Shown here: positions 41,980-50,631 of the stretch, piece after piece
Layout of the letters: each line of letters begins with the position of its first letter
Numbering within the stretch: position 1 is the stretch's first letter
From: Rhodococcus triatomae
GTDB taxonomy: Bacteria > Actinomycetota > Actinomycetes > Mycobacteriales > Mycobacteriaceae
Assembly: GCF_014217785.1 (NCBI RefSeq)
Contig: NZ_CP048814.1
Location: forward strand, 3,038,001 to 3,102,000
Reading direction: 5' to 3'
DNA: 64,000 bases
Notes under the pieces: model-generated
Seen by the model: the letters and a program-made list of their open reading frames with translations, nothing else
What the model was told of the DNA's origin: nothing
Databases searched by the model: none
Position numbers and translations under genes: made by a program

Positions 41980-43104
41980 CGACGGTCACGCAACCCGAAC
42001 ACCCACTCGAGGCTCCGGTGCAGCACCCACGCGATCGGGATCGACAACACCGTCGTCACGATGAAGACACCGACCACCGAGCCCTGGAACGTCGAGTAAC
42101 CGAGTAGATCCATGACGAGTTCCATGACCACCAGGTGCACCAGGAACAACTCGTAGGAGATCTCGCCCAACCACACCACGGCCGGGTGTGAGAGCGCTCG
42201 TCCGTAGAGCCCACCGCCGTCGCTGCCGATCACGAGCGGAGCGAGCAGACACATCGAGAACGCCAGGTACAGGAACGACTTGGTGATCGCGGCTCCCGCA
42301 TCCTGCGGGATGATGGTCGCCTCGCCCGCGGCGGGGGTGCACGAGAGTGCGTAGGCGGCCACCGCTCCGAGCAGCAACAGCGGGGTGCTCACCCGGCGGA
42401 TCGTCACCGCCGCCACGGTCAGCACCATCCCGCCGGCGAACCAGGCGAGGAATCCCGGCAACCACAGCCGGGCCGAGTAGTCGATGTCGGCGGAGTGGGT
42501 GAAGACCACCCACGCCGGGGTCACCGCGGCCACCGCGCAGAGCGCGCCGACGAGCCGTCCCGGGTGCCAGCCACGGCGGCACACGAGGACACACAGTGCC
42601 CAGGCCAGGACGGGAAGTATCAGGTAGAAAGCCACTTCGACGGCCAGGCTCCACATCTGCGTGAGTCCCGCGTGGAAATGGCCGAGCCCGTAGATCTGGG
42701 TGAGTGTCATGTTCCGGAGGAATCCCTCGACGCCCTGCCCCGTCTCGCCGGCGTCGCGGTGCCGGTAGACGAGATTACGTCGAGATCACGACGAGCCAGT
42801 ACGCCGGGAGGATCCGGCGGGCGCGGTGCCGGAAGTAGCGAGTGAGGCTCGGACCCGAGGTGCCGCGGGCCAGTGCCGTCACCCAGGGGCGGAACAGCAG
42901 GAACCCTGACAGCACGAAGAACACGGCGACGCCGGCCTCGAGCCGCGCGAAGAACCACCCAGCGGTGTCTTCTGTGTAATTTCCCGTCCAGAAGCCGGCG
43001 TGGGTGCCCACCACCAGCAGCGCCGCGAATGCCCTCAATCCGGTGATCGAGTCGATGCGGCTGGTGGGAGCGTCGGGGACATCGGACGGATCTGTGCTGA
43101 CCAT
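41868..43104 (-). pseudogene. Acyltransferase-3 family gene split by a frameshift
   Basis: The N-terminal part (from ATG 43104) reads RIDSITGLRAFAALLVVGTHAGF ... GVAVFFVLSGFLLFRPWV ... RRILPAYWLVVIST and stops at 42775-42777. The rest continues in another frame: NLVYRHRDAGETGQGVEGF then LRNMTLTQIYGLGHFHAGLTQMWSLAVEVAFYLILPVLAW, and about seven more spans. Both parts are standard OafA-like membrane O-acyltransferase sequence that joins at the same point, so one lost base near 42778 explains the break. The active-site His in THAGF is kept. Either a recent pseudogene or a sequence error. Confidence 0.85.
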
Positions 43105-43180
43105 GGCGGGAGTCGAGGCTACCTGCTTCCGGCGAGCCCCGGTTCACCTCGGGACGGCACCGAGTGTCCGGCCAGGCGCA

Positions 43181-43504
43181 TCACGGTGCCGGAAACGACC
43201 GCCGCTCGTGGGTCGGGGACGCCCAGCGTGGAGGGTTCTCCCGAGTGCTCGGCGTCGCATCGGCCGAGGCCAGGGCGGAACCGGTGGAGTACCAGCGGCC
43301 GCTCAGATAGTCGCGGTAGAGCACCGAGTGCTGAAGCCCGCTGACGTGTTCGACCGGGTCGGTCAGCCATACGACTTCCGGCACATCGCCCTCGGCCGAG
43401 GTTCGGAGCACTTCGGGAATGTCGTGGACGACGAGGCGCCACTCGTCTCCCGCCGTTGTCAGGACGGCGCGAATGGCGTGGACCCTGGAGAGTGCGATCG
43501 GCAT
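43181..43504 (-). CDS. Uncharacterised small protein, copy B of a two-copy family
   Basis: A 107-residue protein, paralogue of the one at 20850-21185. The first 76 residues align gap-free, including RVHAIR, GDEWR, PEVVWL and LYRDYLSGRWYSTGS; the tails are unrelated. ATG 43504 is chosen because it corresponds to copy A's start, although ATG 43534 is in frame upstream. No fold or activity is recognised. Neither copy is in an operon. The conserved Tyr/Trp/Arg-rich block at the same distance from the start suggests a functional core of about 75 residues with a free tail. Confidence 0.6.
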   Translation of the reverse strand: MPIALSRVHAIRAVLTTAGDEWRLVVHDIPEVLRTSAEGDVPEVVWLTDPVEHVSGLQHSVLYRDYLSGRWYSTGSALASADATPSTRENPPRWASPTHERRSFPAP

Positions 43505-43721
43505 GATCGGCCTGTCGACTCCTTCCGAGTACATGGAGCAGGTCTCACCCCGCGCAGGAGTGTGACTGATGCTACTCGCTGGTAACTACGTTGCGCCACA
43601 GTATTCGTCAGGGGCGACGAGGGCTCCTTCGGGTCGGCCTCGGCGCGTCGCGCTGCTCGTCCGACATTCAAGTTAGTGTGGGTAAGTTGATGGGTGCGGC
43701 GAGGTGAACTGGAGGTTCCGG

Positions 43722-44366
43722 ATGGCAGGCCGGCCGTCGGAGAGACAGGAGCGCCGCAAGCAGCGCACGCGGTCGCAGATTCTGTCAGCCGCGCTGGAAG
43801 CCTTCTCCGAACGCGGCTATCAGGCGGCCACGGTCTCGGACATCGCCGAGCGTGCCGACGTCGCCCTGCGTTCGGTATATCTCCACTTCGAGGACAAGAG
43901 GGGACTCTACGCCGCTCTGATCGATCACGCGCTCGAACTCGACCGCGAATACTGCGACGCCGGATGGGACGCCGCCGACGATCCGATCGGCCGCATCCAG
44001 GGTATCGCCGAGGGGTATCTCCGTTTCTACCGTGAGCAGCCGGGGTACTTCCGGATCTTCCGGTTCCCGCCTTCGGACGTGTACGGCGACCCACACCTCG
44101 ACAAGCCGACGCAGCACGTCGCCGACCGGATCGCGAGCGAGATCGACCGGATGTCGACGGCGGTGACGGAGGCGATCGACCTCGGGCTCTTCCGTCCGGG
44201 TTCGCCGCGAGCGATCGCCACGTACATGTGGGCCTCGTGGGACGGCGTCATCGCGTGTCACATGATGCCCGGTCACATGGGCTTGAGCGACGACGAGTTC
44301 GAGGACGTGCTGAACGAGGCCAGGGCCATCATCGCCTTCGGTCTCCTGCGCGCCGACGTGTCCTAG
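43722..44366 (+). CDS. TetR-family regulator at the head of the lipid cluster
   Basis: A 214-residue TetR protein. QRTRSQILSAALEAFSERGYQAATVSDIAERADVALRSVYLHFEDKRGLYAALIDHAL is the DNA-binding region. The ligand domain is rich in aromatic residues (YLRFYREQPGYFRIFRFPP), as in regulators of fatty acyl or lipid ligands. GGAGG (43711-43715) supports ATG 43722. It is codirectional with, and 402 bp upstream of, the acyl-lipid operon, making it the first candidate to bind the related sites at 44584 and 56469. Confidence 0.82.
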   Translation: MAGRPSERQERRKQRTRSQILSAALEAFSERGYQAATVSDIAERADVALRSVYLHFEDKRGLYAALIDHALELDREYCDAGWDAADDPIGRIQGIAEGYLRFYREQPGYFRIFRFPPSDVYGDPHLDKPTQHVADRIASEIDRMSTAVTEAIDLGLFRPGSPRAIATYMWASWDGVIACHMMPGHMGLSDDEFEDVLNEARAIIAFGLLRADVS

Positions 44367-44768
44367 GCCTGCGTCCTCCCATCCGGGCGGCCGGCATTGT
44401 GATCGACACCAAGGGTCGGGAACTCCCACCGGTGCCCGTCACAGTGTGCCGACGGGCGGATCTGCGCCGGACGTCGCCGTGGCGTGATGCCGGGTGCGGT
44501 CACGTCGAATTCAACTATCTATAACTGCCGGTCACGGTCACATGCCGCACCGGCGTAGGTGCGTCGCGGCCCTCGTGTGACCTTTTGCACATGGAATGCA
44601 TTATTGCTGCGACAGTGCAGTTATGCGACCATCATTCTCACGAAGCCGGTGAGTTATCGCTCTGCTGAACGTCATTCGGGTCGATGCGAAGAGAGCAGCG
44701 TAGGAAGAGTGGCCGAACTCGGGCCTCGATCCGGCTGTCGGTGTGCCAGTTACGGGGAGGAAAGTGCG
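44367..44768 (+). promoter_or_regulatory. Long upstream region of the lipid operon
   Basis: 402 bp without a gene I can support. It carries an AT-rich patch at about 44580-44640. Within it, TTTGCACATGGAATGCATTATT (44584-44605) has TGCAC and ATGCA elements 5 bp apart and resembles the motif at 56469-56490 (14 of 22 positions by hand count). A second, weaker copy starts at 44614 (AGTGCAGTTATGC). A good RBS region (ggggaggaa) lies before ATG 44769. This is the probable promoter/operator region of the nine-gene operon. Confidence 0.6.
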
Positions 44769-45896
44769 ATGTTGCTCGCAAACGAAGGCTGTCTGCTGGA
44801 GGCTCGGCTGCCCGAGTTGTTCGAAGCTCTGAATGCCGCGTCGCTCGACGAACTCGAATCCGAGGGTGGGCCGGCGATCAAACTGTTCAAGGGATCCCGC
44901 GCCGGCCGCCTGCTGGCTCCGGTGGAATCCGGCGGGCTCGGTGCCTCGGCGCTCGACGCGGTCCGTATCCAACGTGCGGTCGGCGCGCGAGCACCGTCGC
45001 TCGCCGTCGCGAGCACGATGCATCACTTCTCGCTGGCGAGCCTGATGGAGGCCGCGCGAGGTGGCGACGGTGCGCACCTGCTGCTCCTCGAGGCGATCGC
45101 GGGAGAGAACCTCCTGATGGCCTCGGGGTTCGCGGAGGGGACGACCGGTGCGAGCGTACTGACGCCGAGCCTGTCGGCCGAACGGGTCGAGGGCGGGTAC
45201 CGACTGGACGGCGCCAAGCGGCCGTGCAGCCTGGCGAGGTCGATGGACCTGCTCACTGCGAGCGTCTCGGTCGACTCCCCGGTCGGGCCGGAACTTGCCG
45301 TCGCGGTCGTTCCGGCGTCCGCCGAGGGCATCGAGGTCGAACCGTTCTGGAATGCCACGGTTCTCCGGGCCGCCGAGAGCGATGCCGTCGTCCTCACCGA
45401 CGTGCGCATCGCGGAGCCCCAGCTCGTCCGGGTCGGGGTCCCCGGCGCCGCGGCGGTCGATCAGGTCCAGCAGGCCGGATTCGTCTGGTTCGAACTACTG
45501 ATGACCGCGAGCTACCTGGGCATCGCGGCGCGACTGGTGAATCGGGTACTCCGAGAGGAGCGGGGCGGCCCGGTGCGGCGTGCGCTGCTCGCCGGCGGTC
45601 TCGACACCTGTGCCGGCGCGATCGACGCGATCGCCGCGGAGCTCGATCGGGAGGGAGCCGGACAGCAGCTGCTCCGCCGAGTTCTCCTGGCCCGCTATAC
45701 GACACAGAAGATCATCGCGCAGAGTGTGGACGAGTCCGTCGAGTTGCTCGGCGGAATGGCGTTCATTCGCGGTGACTCGGACATCCGCTACTTCGCCGAG
45801 GCGACTCGATGCCTGGCATTTCATCCACCCGGTCTGCCTCGGGCCGCTCCGGCGTTGCTCGATTCGCTTGCCGGACAGCCACTCCGGATCGTCTGA
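44769..45896 (+). CDS. Acyl-CoA dehydrogenase-like protein 1
   Basis: A 375-residue protein with an acyl-CoA dehydrogenase outline: an N-terminal helical part, a middle beta region (GGYRLDGAKRPCSLARSMDLLTASV) and a C-terminal four-helix part (FELLMTASYLGIAARLVNRVL ... ESVELLGGMAFIRGDSDIRYFAEATRCLAFHPPG). The usual flavin motif is altered: ASGFAEGTTGAS stands where active enzymes have xTEPxAGSD. It may be a desaturase acting on an ACP-bound chain, a flavin monooxygenase, or a non-catalytic partner of the second dehydrogenase. First gene of the operon, 39 bp before the SDR gene. Confidence 0.75.
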   Translation: MLLANEGCLLEARLPELFEALNAASLDELESEGGPAIKLFKGSRAGRLLAPVESGGLGASALDAVRIQRAVGARAPSLAVASTMHHFSLASLMEAARGGDGAHLLLLEAIAGENLLMASGFAEGTTGASVLTPSLSAERVEGGYRLDGAKRPCSLARSMDLLTASVSVDSPVGPELAVAVVPASAEGIEVEPFWNATVLRAAESDAVVLTDVRIAEPQLVRVGVPGAAAVDQVQQAGFVWFELLMTASYLGIAARLVNRVLREERGGPVRRALLAGGLDTCAGAIDAIAAELDREGAGQQLLRRVLLARYTTQKIIAQSVDESVELLGGMAFIRGDSDIRYFAEATRCLAFHPPGLPRAAPALLDSLAGQPLRIV

Positions 45897-45935
45897 ACCA
45901 CATCCGCACCGACAACACCACCGATGGAGAATCCC

Positions 45936-46961
45936 ATGAGTAGTGACCAGACGAAGATTCTCGTGACCGGGGCGTCCGGAGTGATCGGGCGGTCCCTGCT
46001 CGAAGCGCTGCGTTCTCGCAGTGTCGTCGCGCTGGAACACCAGAGCCGTGTGCACGAGGAATCCCACGTGCAGTGGGTTCGGGGCGACGTGACCGCGACG
46101 GATCTCGGCCTCGGTGAGCAGTACGACGCCGTGGCCGCTTCGGTCACGCACGTGGTGCACATCGCCGCGGCGGTCGACTTCAACGTCGAACCGCAGTCGA
46201 TCGAGACGATCAACCTCGGCGGGACGCGCAACGTCGTCGCCTTCGCACGTGCGGCGGGAGCGCCGCTCGTGCACGTGAGTACCGCGTTCGTCGACCGGCG
46301 TGAACAGGCACTGTCGGTGTCCGGTTGTGCGGACGGTAGGGACGCCTATCTGCGCTCGAAGACGCTCGGCGAGCAGGTGGTCCGGGAGAGCGGCCTGGAC
46401 TACGCGATCGTGCGGCCCTCGCTGCTCGCGGGCGACGTGGGTTCGGGCGAGATTCCGCGCCATCAGGGCCTTCATGCCTTCCTGGGCGCCTATGCCAAGG
46501 GCGCCCTCCCGTTCGTGCCGTTCCCCGAGGACACCTACATCGATTTCGTTCCCCGTGACGTGGTCGCGGCCGCGATCGCTCGCCTACTGTCGGTCGACCT
46601 CACCGGTCAGGAGCTGTGGCTGACCGCGGGACGCGGTTCGCTGACGGCTCGGGCCCTCGTCGACCTCGTCCGCGGCACTCTCGCACCGGCGGGTGTGCAC
46701 CTCGACAGCCCCCGGTTCTTTCCCACGGAGACGGTGCAGCGGCTCCTGCAGCCCGCGTTCTTCAGTGAGCTCGAGGGTCGGGACCGCAACAAGTTCGAGC
46801 ACCTGCTCGCCGTCGCCTCGGTCTTCGCGGACGAGGTGTTCCCCTCGGATCTGGGGAAGGGGGAGCTGTCCGGCCTGGCTCTGTCCGAGAACGATTCGGC
46901 AGCGTTGATCGAGGCGACGGTCGATCGGTACTGGACGCCTGCACTGCGCGAGGCGATCTGA
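45936..46961 (+). CDS. Thioester-reductase-like SDR (NAD_binding_4 type)
   Basis: A 341-residue extended SDR. The nucleotide motif TGASGVIG is at residues 11-18. The catalytic set is Ser 115/Thr 116 (HVST) and Tyr 138-x3-Lys 142 (YLRSK). The layout, including IVRPSLLAGDVGSGE and YIDFVPRDVVAAAIARLL, follows fatty acyl-CoA/ACP reductases and the R-domains that release NRPS or PKS products as aldehydes. Here it would reduce the acyl thioester on the ACP to an aldehyde. ATG 45936 follows GGAGA; it overlaps the aminotransferase start by 1 bp. Confidence 0.78.
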   Translation: MSSDQTKILVTGASGVIGRSLLEALRSRSVVALEHQSRVHEESHVQWVRGDVTATDLGLGEQYDAVAASVTHVVHIAAAVDFNVEPQSIETINLGGTRNVVAFARAAGAPLVHVSTAFVDRREQALSVSGCADGRDAYLRSKTLGEQVVRESGLDYAIVRPSLLAGDVGSGEIPRHQGLHAFLGAYAKGALPFVPFPEDTYIDFVPRDVVAAAIARLLSVDLTGQELWLTAGRGSLTARALVDLVRGTLAPAGVHLDSPRFFPTETVQRLLQPAFFSELEGRDRNKFEHLLAVASVFADEVFPSDLGKGELSGLALSENDSAALIEATVDRYWTPALREAI

Positions 46962-48214
46962 TGCCCGCCACCGATCGGGCGGCGCTGGTCGGCCGGTACC
47001 GCCGCTATCTGGGTGCCGGGCGCGCCCGGCTCGCCGAGTACATCGGCGCGGGTATCGAGGTGTCCTCGTCCGGGAGCACCGTGACCACCGCGGACGGTGC
47101 GTCGCTGCTGGACTGCGGCGGCTACTCGGTGTTCCTGCTCGGACACTGCCACGAGGCCGTCGTCGAGGCGGTCGTCGAGCAGGTGCGCCGGCACCCGCTG
47201 GCGACCCGGCTGCTGCTCGAGCCGACGATCGCCGAGGCGGCGCAGGCGCTGGTGTCGCTCGCGCCGGAGGGGCTGGACAAGGCGTTCCTGGTCAACTCCG
47301 GCGCGGAGGCCACCGAACTCGCCCTGAAACTCGCTCGGGCACATGGCCGTACCGAATTGGTGTGCATGCGCGGTGGATATCACGGGAAGACGCTCGGTGC
47401 GCTGTCGGTGACCTCCAATCAGCTCTACCAGTCGCTGTTCGCTCCGCTTCTCGACGCCACGGCCGTGGACTACGGCGATCCGGATGCACTTCGCGAGGTA
47501 CTCGCCGGTGTACCGGGCCGCGCCGCGGTGATCCTCGAACCGGTCCTCGGCGAGGGCGGGGTCGTCGTCCCGCCGCGCGGATACCTCGCCGAGGTGGAGC
47601 GACTGTGCCGGCAGTACGACGCGACGCTGATCGTCGACGAGATCCAGACCGGCCTCGGAAGGTGCGGCCGGACGTGGGCGCACCAGCCCGAAATCGAGTG
47701 TCCGGACATCCTTCTCGTGGGCAAGGCATTGTCCGGCGGGGTGGTTCCGGTGGCGGCGGTCCTGGCAACGGACGTGCTGTTCAAGCCGGTCGCCGACGAT
47801 CCGGCACTGCACTCGTCCACGTTCGGCGGGTCGCCGCTCGCCTCTGCCGCGGTGCTCGCCACGCTCCGAACCCTCGACAGGGAACGGATCGTCGAACGTG
47901 CCGGAGAACTCGGCGACATCCTGCTCCGGGCCGTCGTCGACGTGTGCGCCCCGTACCGGGAGCTGATCGTCGAGGTCCGCGGCGCCGGACTGCTGCTCGG
48001 AATCGAGTTCGTCCGCCCCGACGTGACCGCCGAGGTGGCGACGACGATGTTGCACCACGGCGTCATCGTCAACCACTCGCTCAACGATCACGCGGTCCTG
48101 CGGATCACCCCGCCGGCCGTGATGACCCCCGACGAGGTCGAACGACTCGTCGACTGCCTACACCTGAGTCTGGACGAAGTCTCCCGGAGCTTCGTCGCGC
48201 TCGCCACTACGTGA
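46961..48214 (+). CDS. Class III PLP aminotransferase
   Basis: A 417-residue fold-type I, class III transaminase. Phosphate-binding SGAEATE at 113-119, Asp 226 in IVDEIQTGLGR and the PLP Lys 255 in VGKALSGGVVP are all present. Class III enzymes typically use omega-amino groups or aldehydes, including acetylornithine, diaminobutyrate and long-chain aldehydes. Coupled by 1 bp to the reductase gene, it should convert the fatty aldehyde to a primary amine. The amino donor is unknown. An ornithine- or lysine-type role seems less likely in this context. Confidence 0.85.
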   Translation: MPATDRAALVGRYRRYLGAGRARLAEYIGAGIEVSSSGSTVTTADGASLLDCGGYSVFLLGHCHEAVVEAVVEQVRRHPLATRLLLEPTIAEAAQALVSLAPEGLDKAFLVNSGAEATELALKLARAHGRTELVCMRGGYHGKTLGALSVTSNQLYQSLFAPLLDATAVDYGDPDALREVLAGVPGRAAVILEPVLGEGGVVVPPRGYLAEVERLCRQYDATLIVDEIQTGLGRCGRTWAHQPEIECPDILLVGKALSGGVVPVAAVLATDVLFKPVADDPALHSSTFGGSPLASAAVLATLRTLDRERIVERAGELGDILLRAVVDVCAPYRELIVEVRGAGLLLGIEFVRPDVTAEVATTMLHHGVIVNHSLNDHAVLRITPPAVMTPDEVERLVDCLHLSLDEVSRSFVALATT

Positions 48215-48225
48215 AGGGACATCCC

Positions 48226-48705
48226 ATGCCAGTCATGATCATCGAGCGCGAGATCGAGCACGCTCACGCACACGAGGTGTACGAACGGATCGCGGACGTC
48301 GAGAGCTATCCGACCGTTGCCGCGAGCATTCTGCAGGTCCAGGTGACCGATCGGGACGGGGATCGGTGCACGTCGCACTGGGACGTCGCGTTCCGCGGCG
48401 GCATCCTGCGATGGGTCGAATCCGACGAGTTCGACCGGGTGAACCTGCGGTCGACGTTCGAGCAGGTGGACGGAGACCTCGCGGCCTTCCGCGGATCCTG
48501 GTCGGTACAGGACCTCGAGCCCGGCGTCCGGATCACGTTCACGGCGGAGTTCGATCTCGGAATGCCGAGTCTGGCAGCGATGCTCGATCCGGTTGCGGAG
48601 CGAGCGCTCCGCGCGAACATCACCGAGCTCATCGACGCGTTCAGCAGCGAACAGCCCTCCGCCGGCAGGCTCGTCGCCGCGGACTCCACCGGAAAGGGAC
48701 AGTGA
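48226..48705 (+). CDS. SRPBCC/START-type polyketide cyclase-like protein
   Basis: A 159-residue helix-grip protein of the Coq10/cyclase type. MIIEREIEHAHAHEVYERIADVESYPTVAASILQVQV is the classical start, followed by VAFRGGILRWVESDEFDRVNLRSTFEQVDGDLAAFRGSW and a long C-terminal helix. These proteins bind hydrophobic ligands in a deep pocket, and act as cyclases, aromatases or lipid carriers. Between an aminotransferase and an ACP gene it may shield or hand over the alkyl intermediate. It starts 11 bp after the aminotransferase stop. Confidence 0.8.
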   Translation: MPVMIIEREIEHAHAHEVYERIADVESYPTVAASILQVQVTDRDGDRCTSHWDVAFRGGILRWVESDEFDRVNLRSTFEQVDGDLAAFRGSWSVQDLEPGVRITFTAEFDLGMPSLAAMLDPVAERALRANITELIDAFSSEQPSAGRLVAADSTGKGQ

Positions 48706-48707
48706 AC

Positions 48708-48965
48708 ATGGCCGGGGACATCCTCACGGATCTGGTCGACGTGGTCCGTACCGAACTCGCGGTCGGTGTCGTCGACATCGACGCCGGCTCCGATCTGACG
48801 GCAGATCTCGGACTCGACTCCGTCGCCTTCGCCATCGCCATCGTCGCGATCGAGGACCGGTTCGGGGTCCGTCTCGCCGAGGAGGAGCTGTTCGCGTGCC
48901 GCACCCTCGGCGACGTGGCCGGGCTGGTCGGTAGGCAGCGTGACGCGGTGGTGACCGATGCCTGA
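48708..48965 (+). CDS. Acyl carrier protein
   Basis: An 85-residue stand-alone ACP. LGLDSVAFAIAIVAIEDRFGVRL is the phosphopantetheine site, with Ser 38 as attachment residue. An acidic N-terminal helix precedes it. It starts 2 bp after the SRPBCC stop and overlaps the ligase gene by 8 bp, so it is almost surely the acceptor of the acyl-AMP made by that ligase and the carrier for the dehydrogenases and the reductase. Confidence 0.9.
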   Translation: MAGDILTDLVDVVRTELAVGVVDIDAGSDLTADLGLDSVAFAIAIVAIEDRFGVRLAEEELFACRTLGDVAGLVGRQRDAVVTDA

Positions 48966-50631
48966 CACCGGGGTCGCCTCGCGCACAGACCTCGTCTCGG
49001 AGATCTCGGCGGCCATGGACACGGGACGCACCCTCGGTGTCCTGGACAAGGCCGACGGCAGCTGGATCCGCCGGCCGTGGAGCGACGTGTACCTCCGCGC
49101 GGAGGCGTACGCGGCGCGGCTGCTCGATCCGCGATCCGGTTCGCCCACCGCACCGGTGGCGGTGGTCGGCGAGCCCACCGCGGAGACGGTGTCCGTCCTG
49201 TGTGGGGCGTGGCTCGCGGGCCGGGCGGTGACCGTGCTCGCCGGTCCCGTGCGCACCGCCACGCCGGAGGCGTGGGTGCGTCGCACCCTCGACCAGTTCG
49301 AAACCCTCGGTGTGACCGCGGCATTCAGCTCGGGGACACCGCTCGGTCTGTTACGCGAGGCGGACACGGTCGGTGAGGTGTTCGATCTCGCCGAGGTCTC
49401 GCGGTGGCCGGGCGCACCGTCGTCGTTCCGCCCGGTGCCGGCCGCGGAGGACGCGACCGTGCTCTACCAGGGGACGGCCGGGTCCACGGGCAACGCGAAG
49501 ACGGTGCAGCTGACGGCGTCTGCGGTGACGGCGAACATCCGTGCGCTGCAACAGCGAGTGGCCCTGGACGGCTCCCGGGATTCGCTGGCCACGTGGCTGC
49601 CGCTGTACCACGACATGGGACTGTCGATGCTGCTCGCCGGCCTGTTGTCGGGTACGCAGACGTGGTTGTCGCCGACGTCGTGCTTCGCGCGTTCGCCGTT
49701 CGACTGGCTCGACTGGCTGACGGTGAGCGAGGCGACCATCACCGCGGCCCCGAACTTCGCGTACAGCCTGCTGGGCCGGTACGCGTCCGGCGCGGCGAAG
49801 GCGGACCTGGGTGCGCTTCGCCATGCCATCAACGGAGGTGAGCCGATCGACGTCGAGAGCACCGAACGGTTCGCTCGCGAGTTGTCGCGATTCGGGTTCG
49901 ATCCCCGCGCCGTCGCCTGCGCCTACGGCCTGGCCGAGGTGACGTGCGCGGTGACCATGCCGTTGCCGTCGTCGGGTCTGGAGACGGACACCGTGACCGC
50001 GAAGGACGGGCGGGAACGTCGGCACGCACTGCTGGGCCCGGCGCTCGACGGAGTCCGGCTCCGCATCGCCGAGACCCGGCAGTCCACCGAGTTCGACGGG
50101 GTGCGCTCCGTCGGCGAGGTCGAGGTCTCCTCTCCCGCACAGATGAAGGGCTACCTCGGTGAACCGGACCTGGTTCCGGGCGGGTGGGTGAAGACCGGGG
50201 ACCTCGGCTACCTGGTGGACGACCAGCTGGTGGTGTGCGGCCGGAGCAAGGAGCTGATCACCCTCGCCGGGCGCAACATCTTCCCGCAGGACGTGGAGGC
50301 GGCCGCGGCACGGGCGGACGGTGTCCGCACCGGTTGCGTCGTCGCGTTCGCCGACGATTCGGTGCTCTCGACGTCGTCCGGCGGCGGTGCCGCGCGCCGG
50401 GACCGACTGGTCGTGGTCGCCGAGTACGTCGGGTCGGATCACGCGGCCGCCCGGCGCGAGATCGGCGAGTTGGTCGCCTCCGAGTGCGCAGTCACCCCGG
50501 GGGCCGTCGAACTCGTGGGCGCGGGCACCCTGCCCAAGACGACCTCCGGAAAGCTCCGGCGGCTCGAGGTGAAGAGCAGGTTCGGTGCGTCGGCCGGCGA
50601 TCCGGCGCACGGCGGGGGTGTGCGCCGATGA
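48958..50631 (+). CDS. Fatty acyl-AMP ligase (FAAL-type)
   Basis: A 557-residue adenylate-forming enzyme. The P-loop-like GTAGSTGNAK is at 172-181. The A8 region reads LVVCGRSKELITLAGRNIFPQDVE, and GRNxxPQD (438-445) is a hallmark of FAALs rather than CoA ligases. The A10 Lys is residue 532 in PKTTSGK. It would activate a fatty acid as acyl-AMP and pass it to the ACP encoded just upstream. An 8-bp overlap with the ACP gene supports the partnership. Chain length cannot be read from sequence. Confidence 0.87.
   Translation: MPDTGVASRTDLVSEISAAMDTGRTLGVLDKADGSWIRRPWSDVYLRAEAYAARLLDPRSGSPTAPVAVVGEPTAETVSVLCGAWLAGRAVTVLAGPVRTATPEAWVRRTLDQFETLGVTAAFSSGTPLGLLREADTVGEVFDLAEVSRWPGAPSSFRPVPAAEDATVLYQGTAGSTGNAKTVQLTASAVTANIRALQQRVALDGSRDSLATWLPLYHDMGLSMLLAGLLSGTQTWLSPTSCFARSPFDWLDWLTVSEATITAAPNFAYSLLGRYASGAAKADLGALRHAINGGEPIDVESTERFARELSRFGFDPRAVACAYGLAEVTCAVTMPLPSSGLETDTVTAKDGRERRHALLGPALDGVRLRIAETRQSTEFDGVRSVGEVEVSSPAQMKGYLGEPDLVPGGWVKTGDLGYLVDDQLVVCGRSKELITLAGRNIFPQDVEAAAARADGVRTGCVVAFADDSVLSTSSGGGAARRDRLVVVAEYVGSDHAAARREIGELVASECAVTPGAVELVGAGTLPKTTSGKLRRLEVKSRFGASAGDPAHGGGVRR

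Noticed and set aside
42700-42800. Programmed frameshift in the acyltransferase gene
   Set aside because: No slippery heptamer or downstream pseudoknot is apparent at the junction; a simple one-base lesion or error explains it better.
44559-44768. Upstream extension of the first dehydrogenase-like gene
   Set aside because: The extra 70 residues have no family similarity, cover the operator-like motif, and a strong RBS lies directly before ATG 44769.
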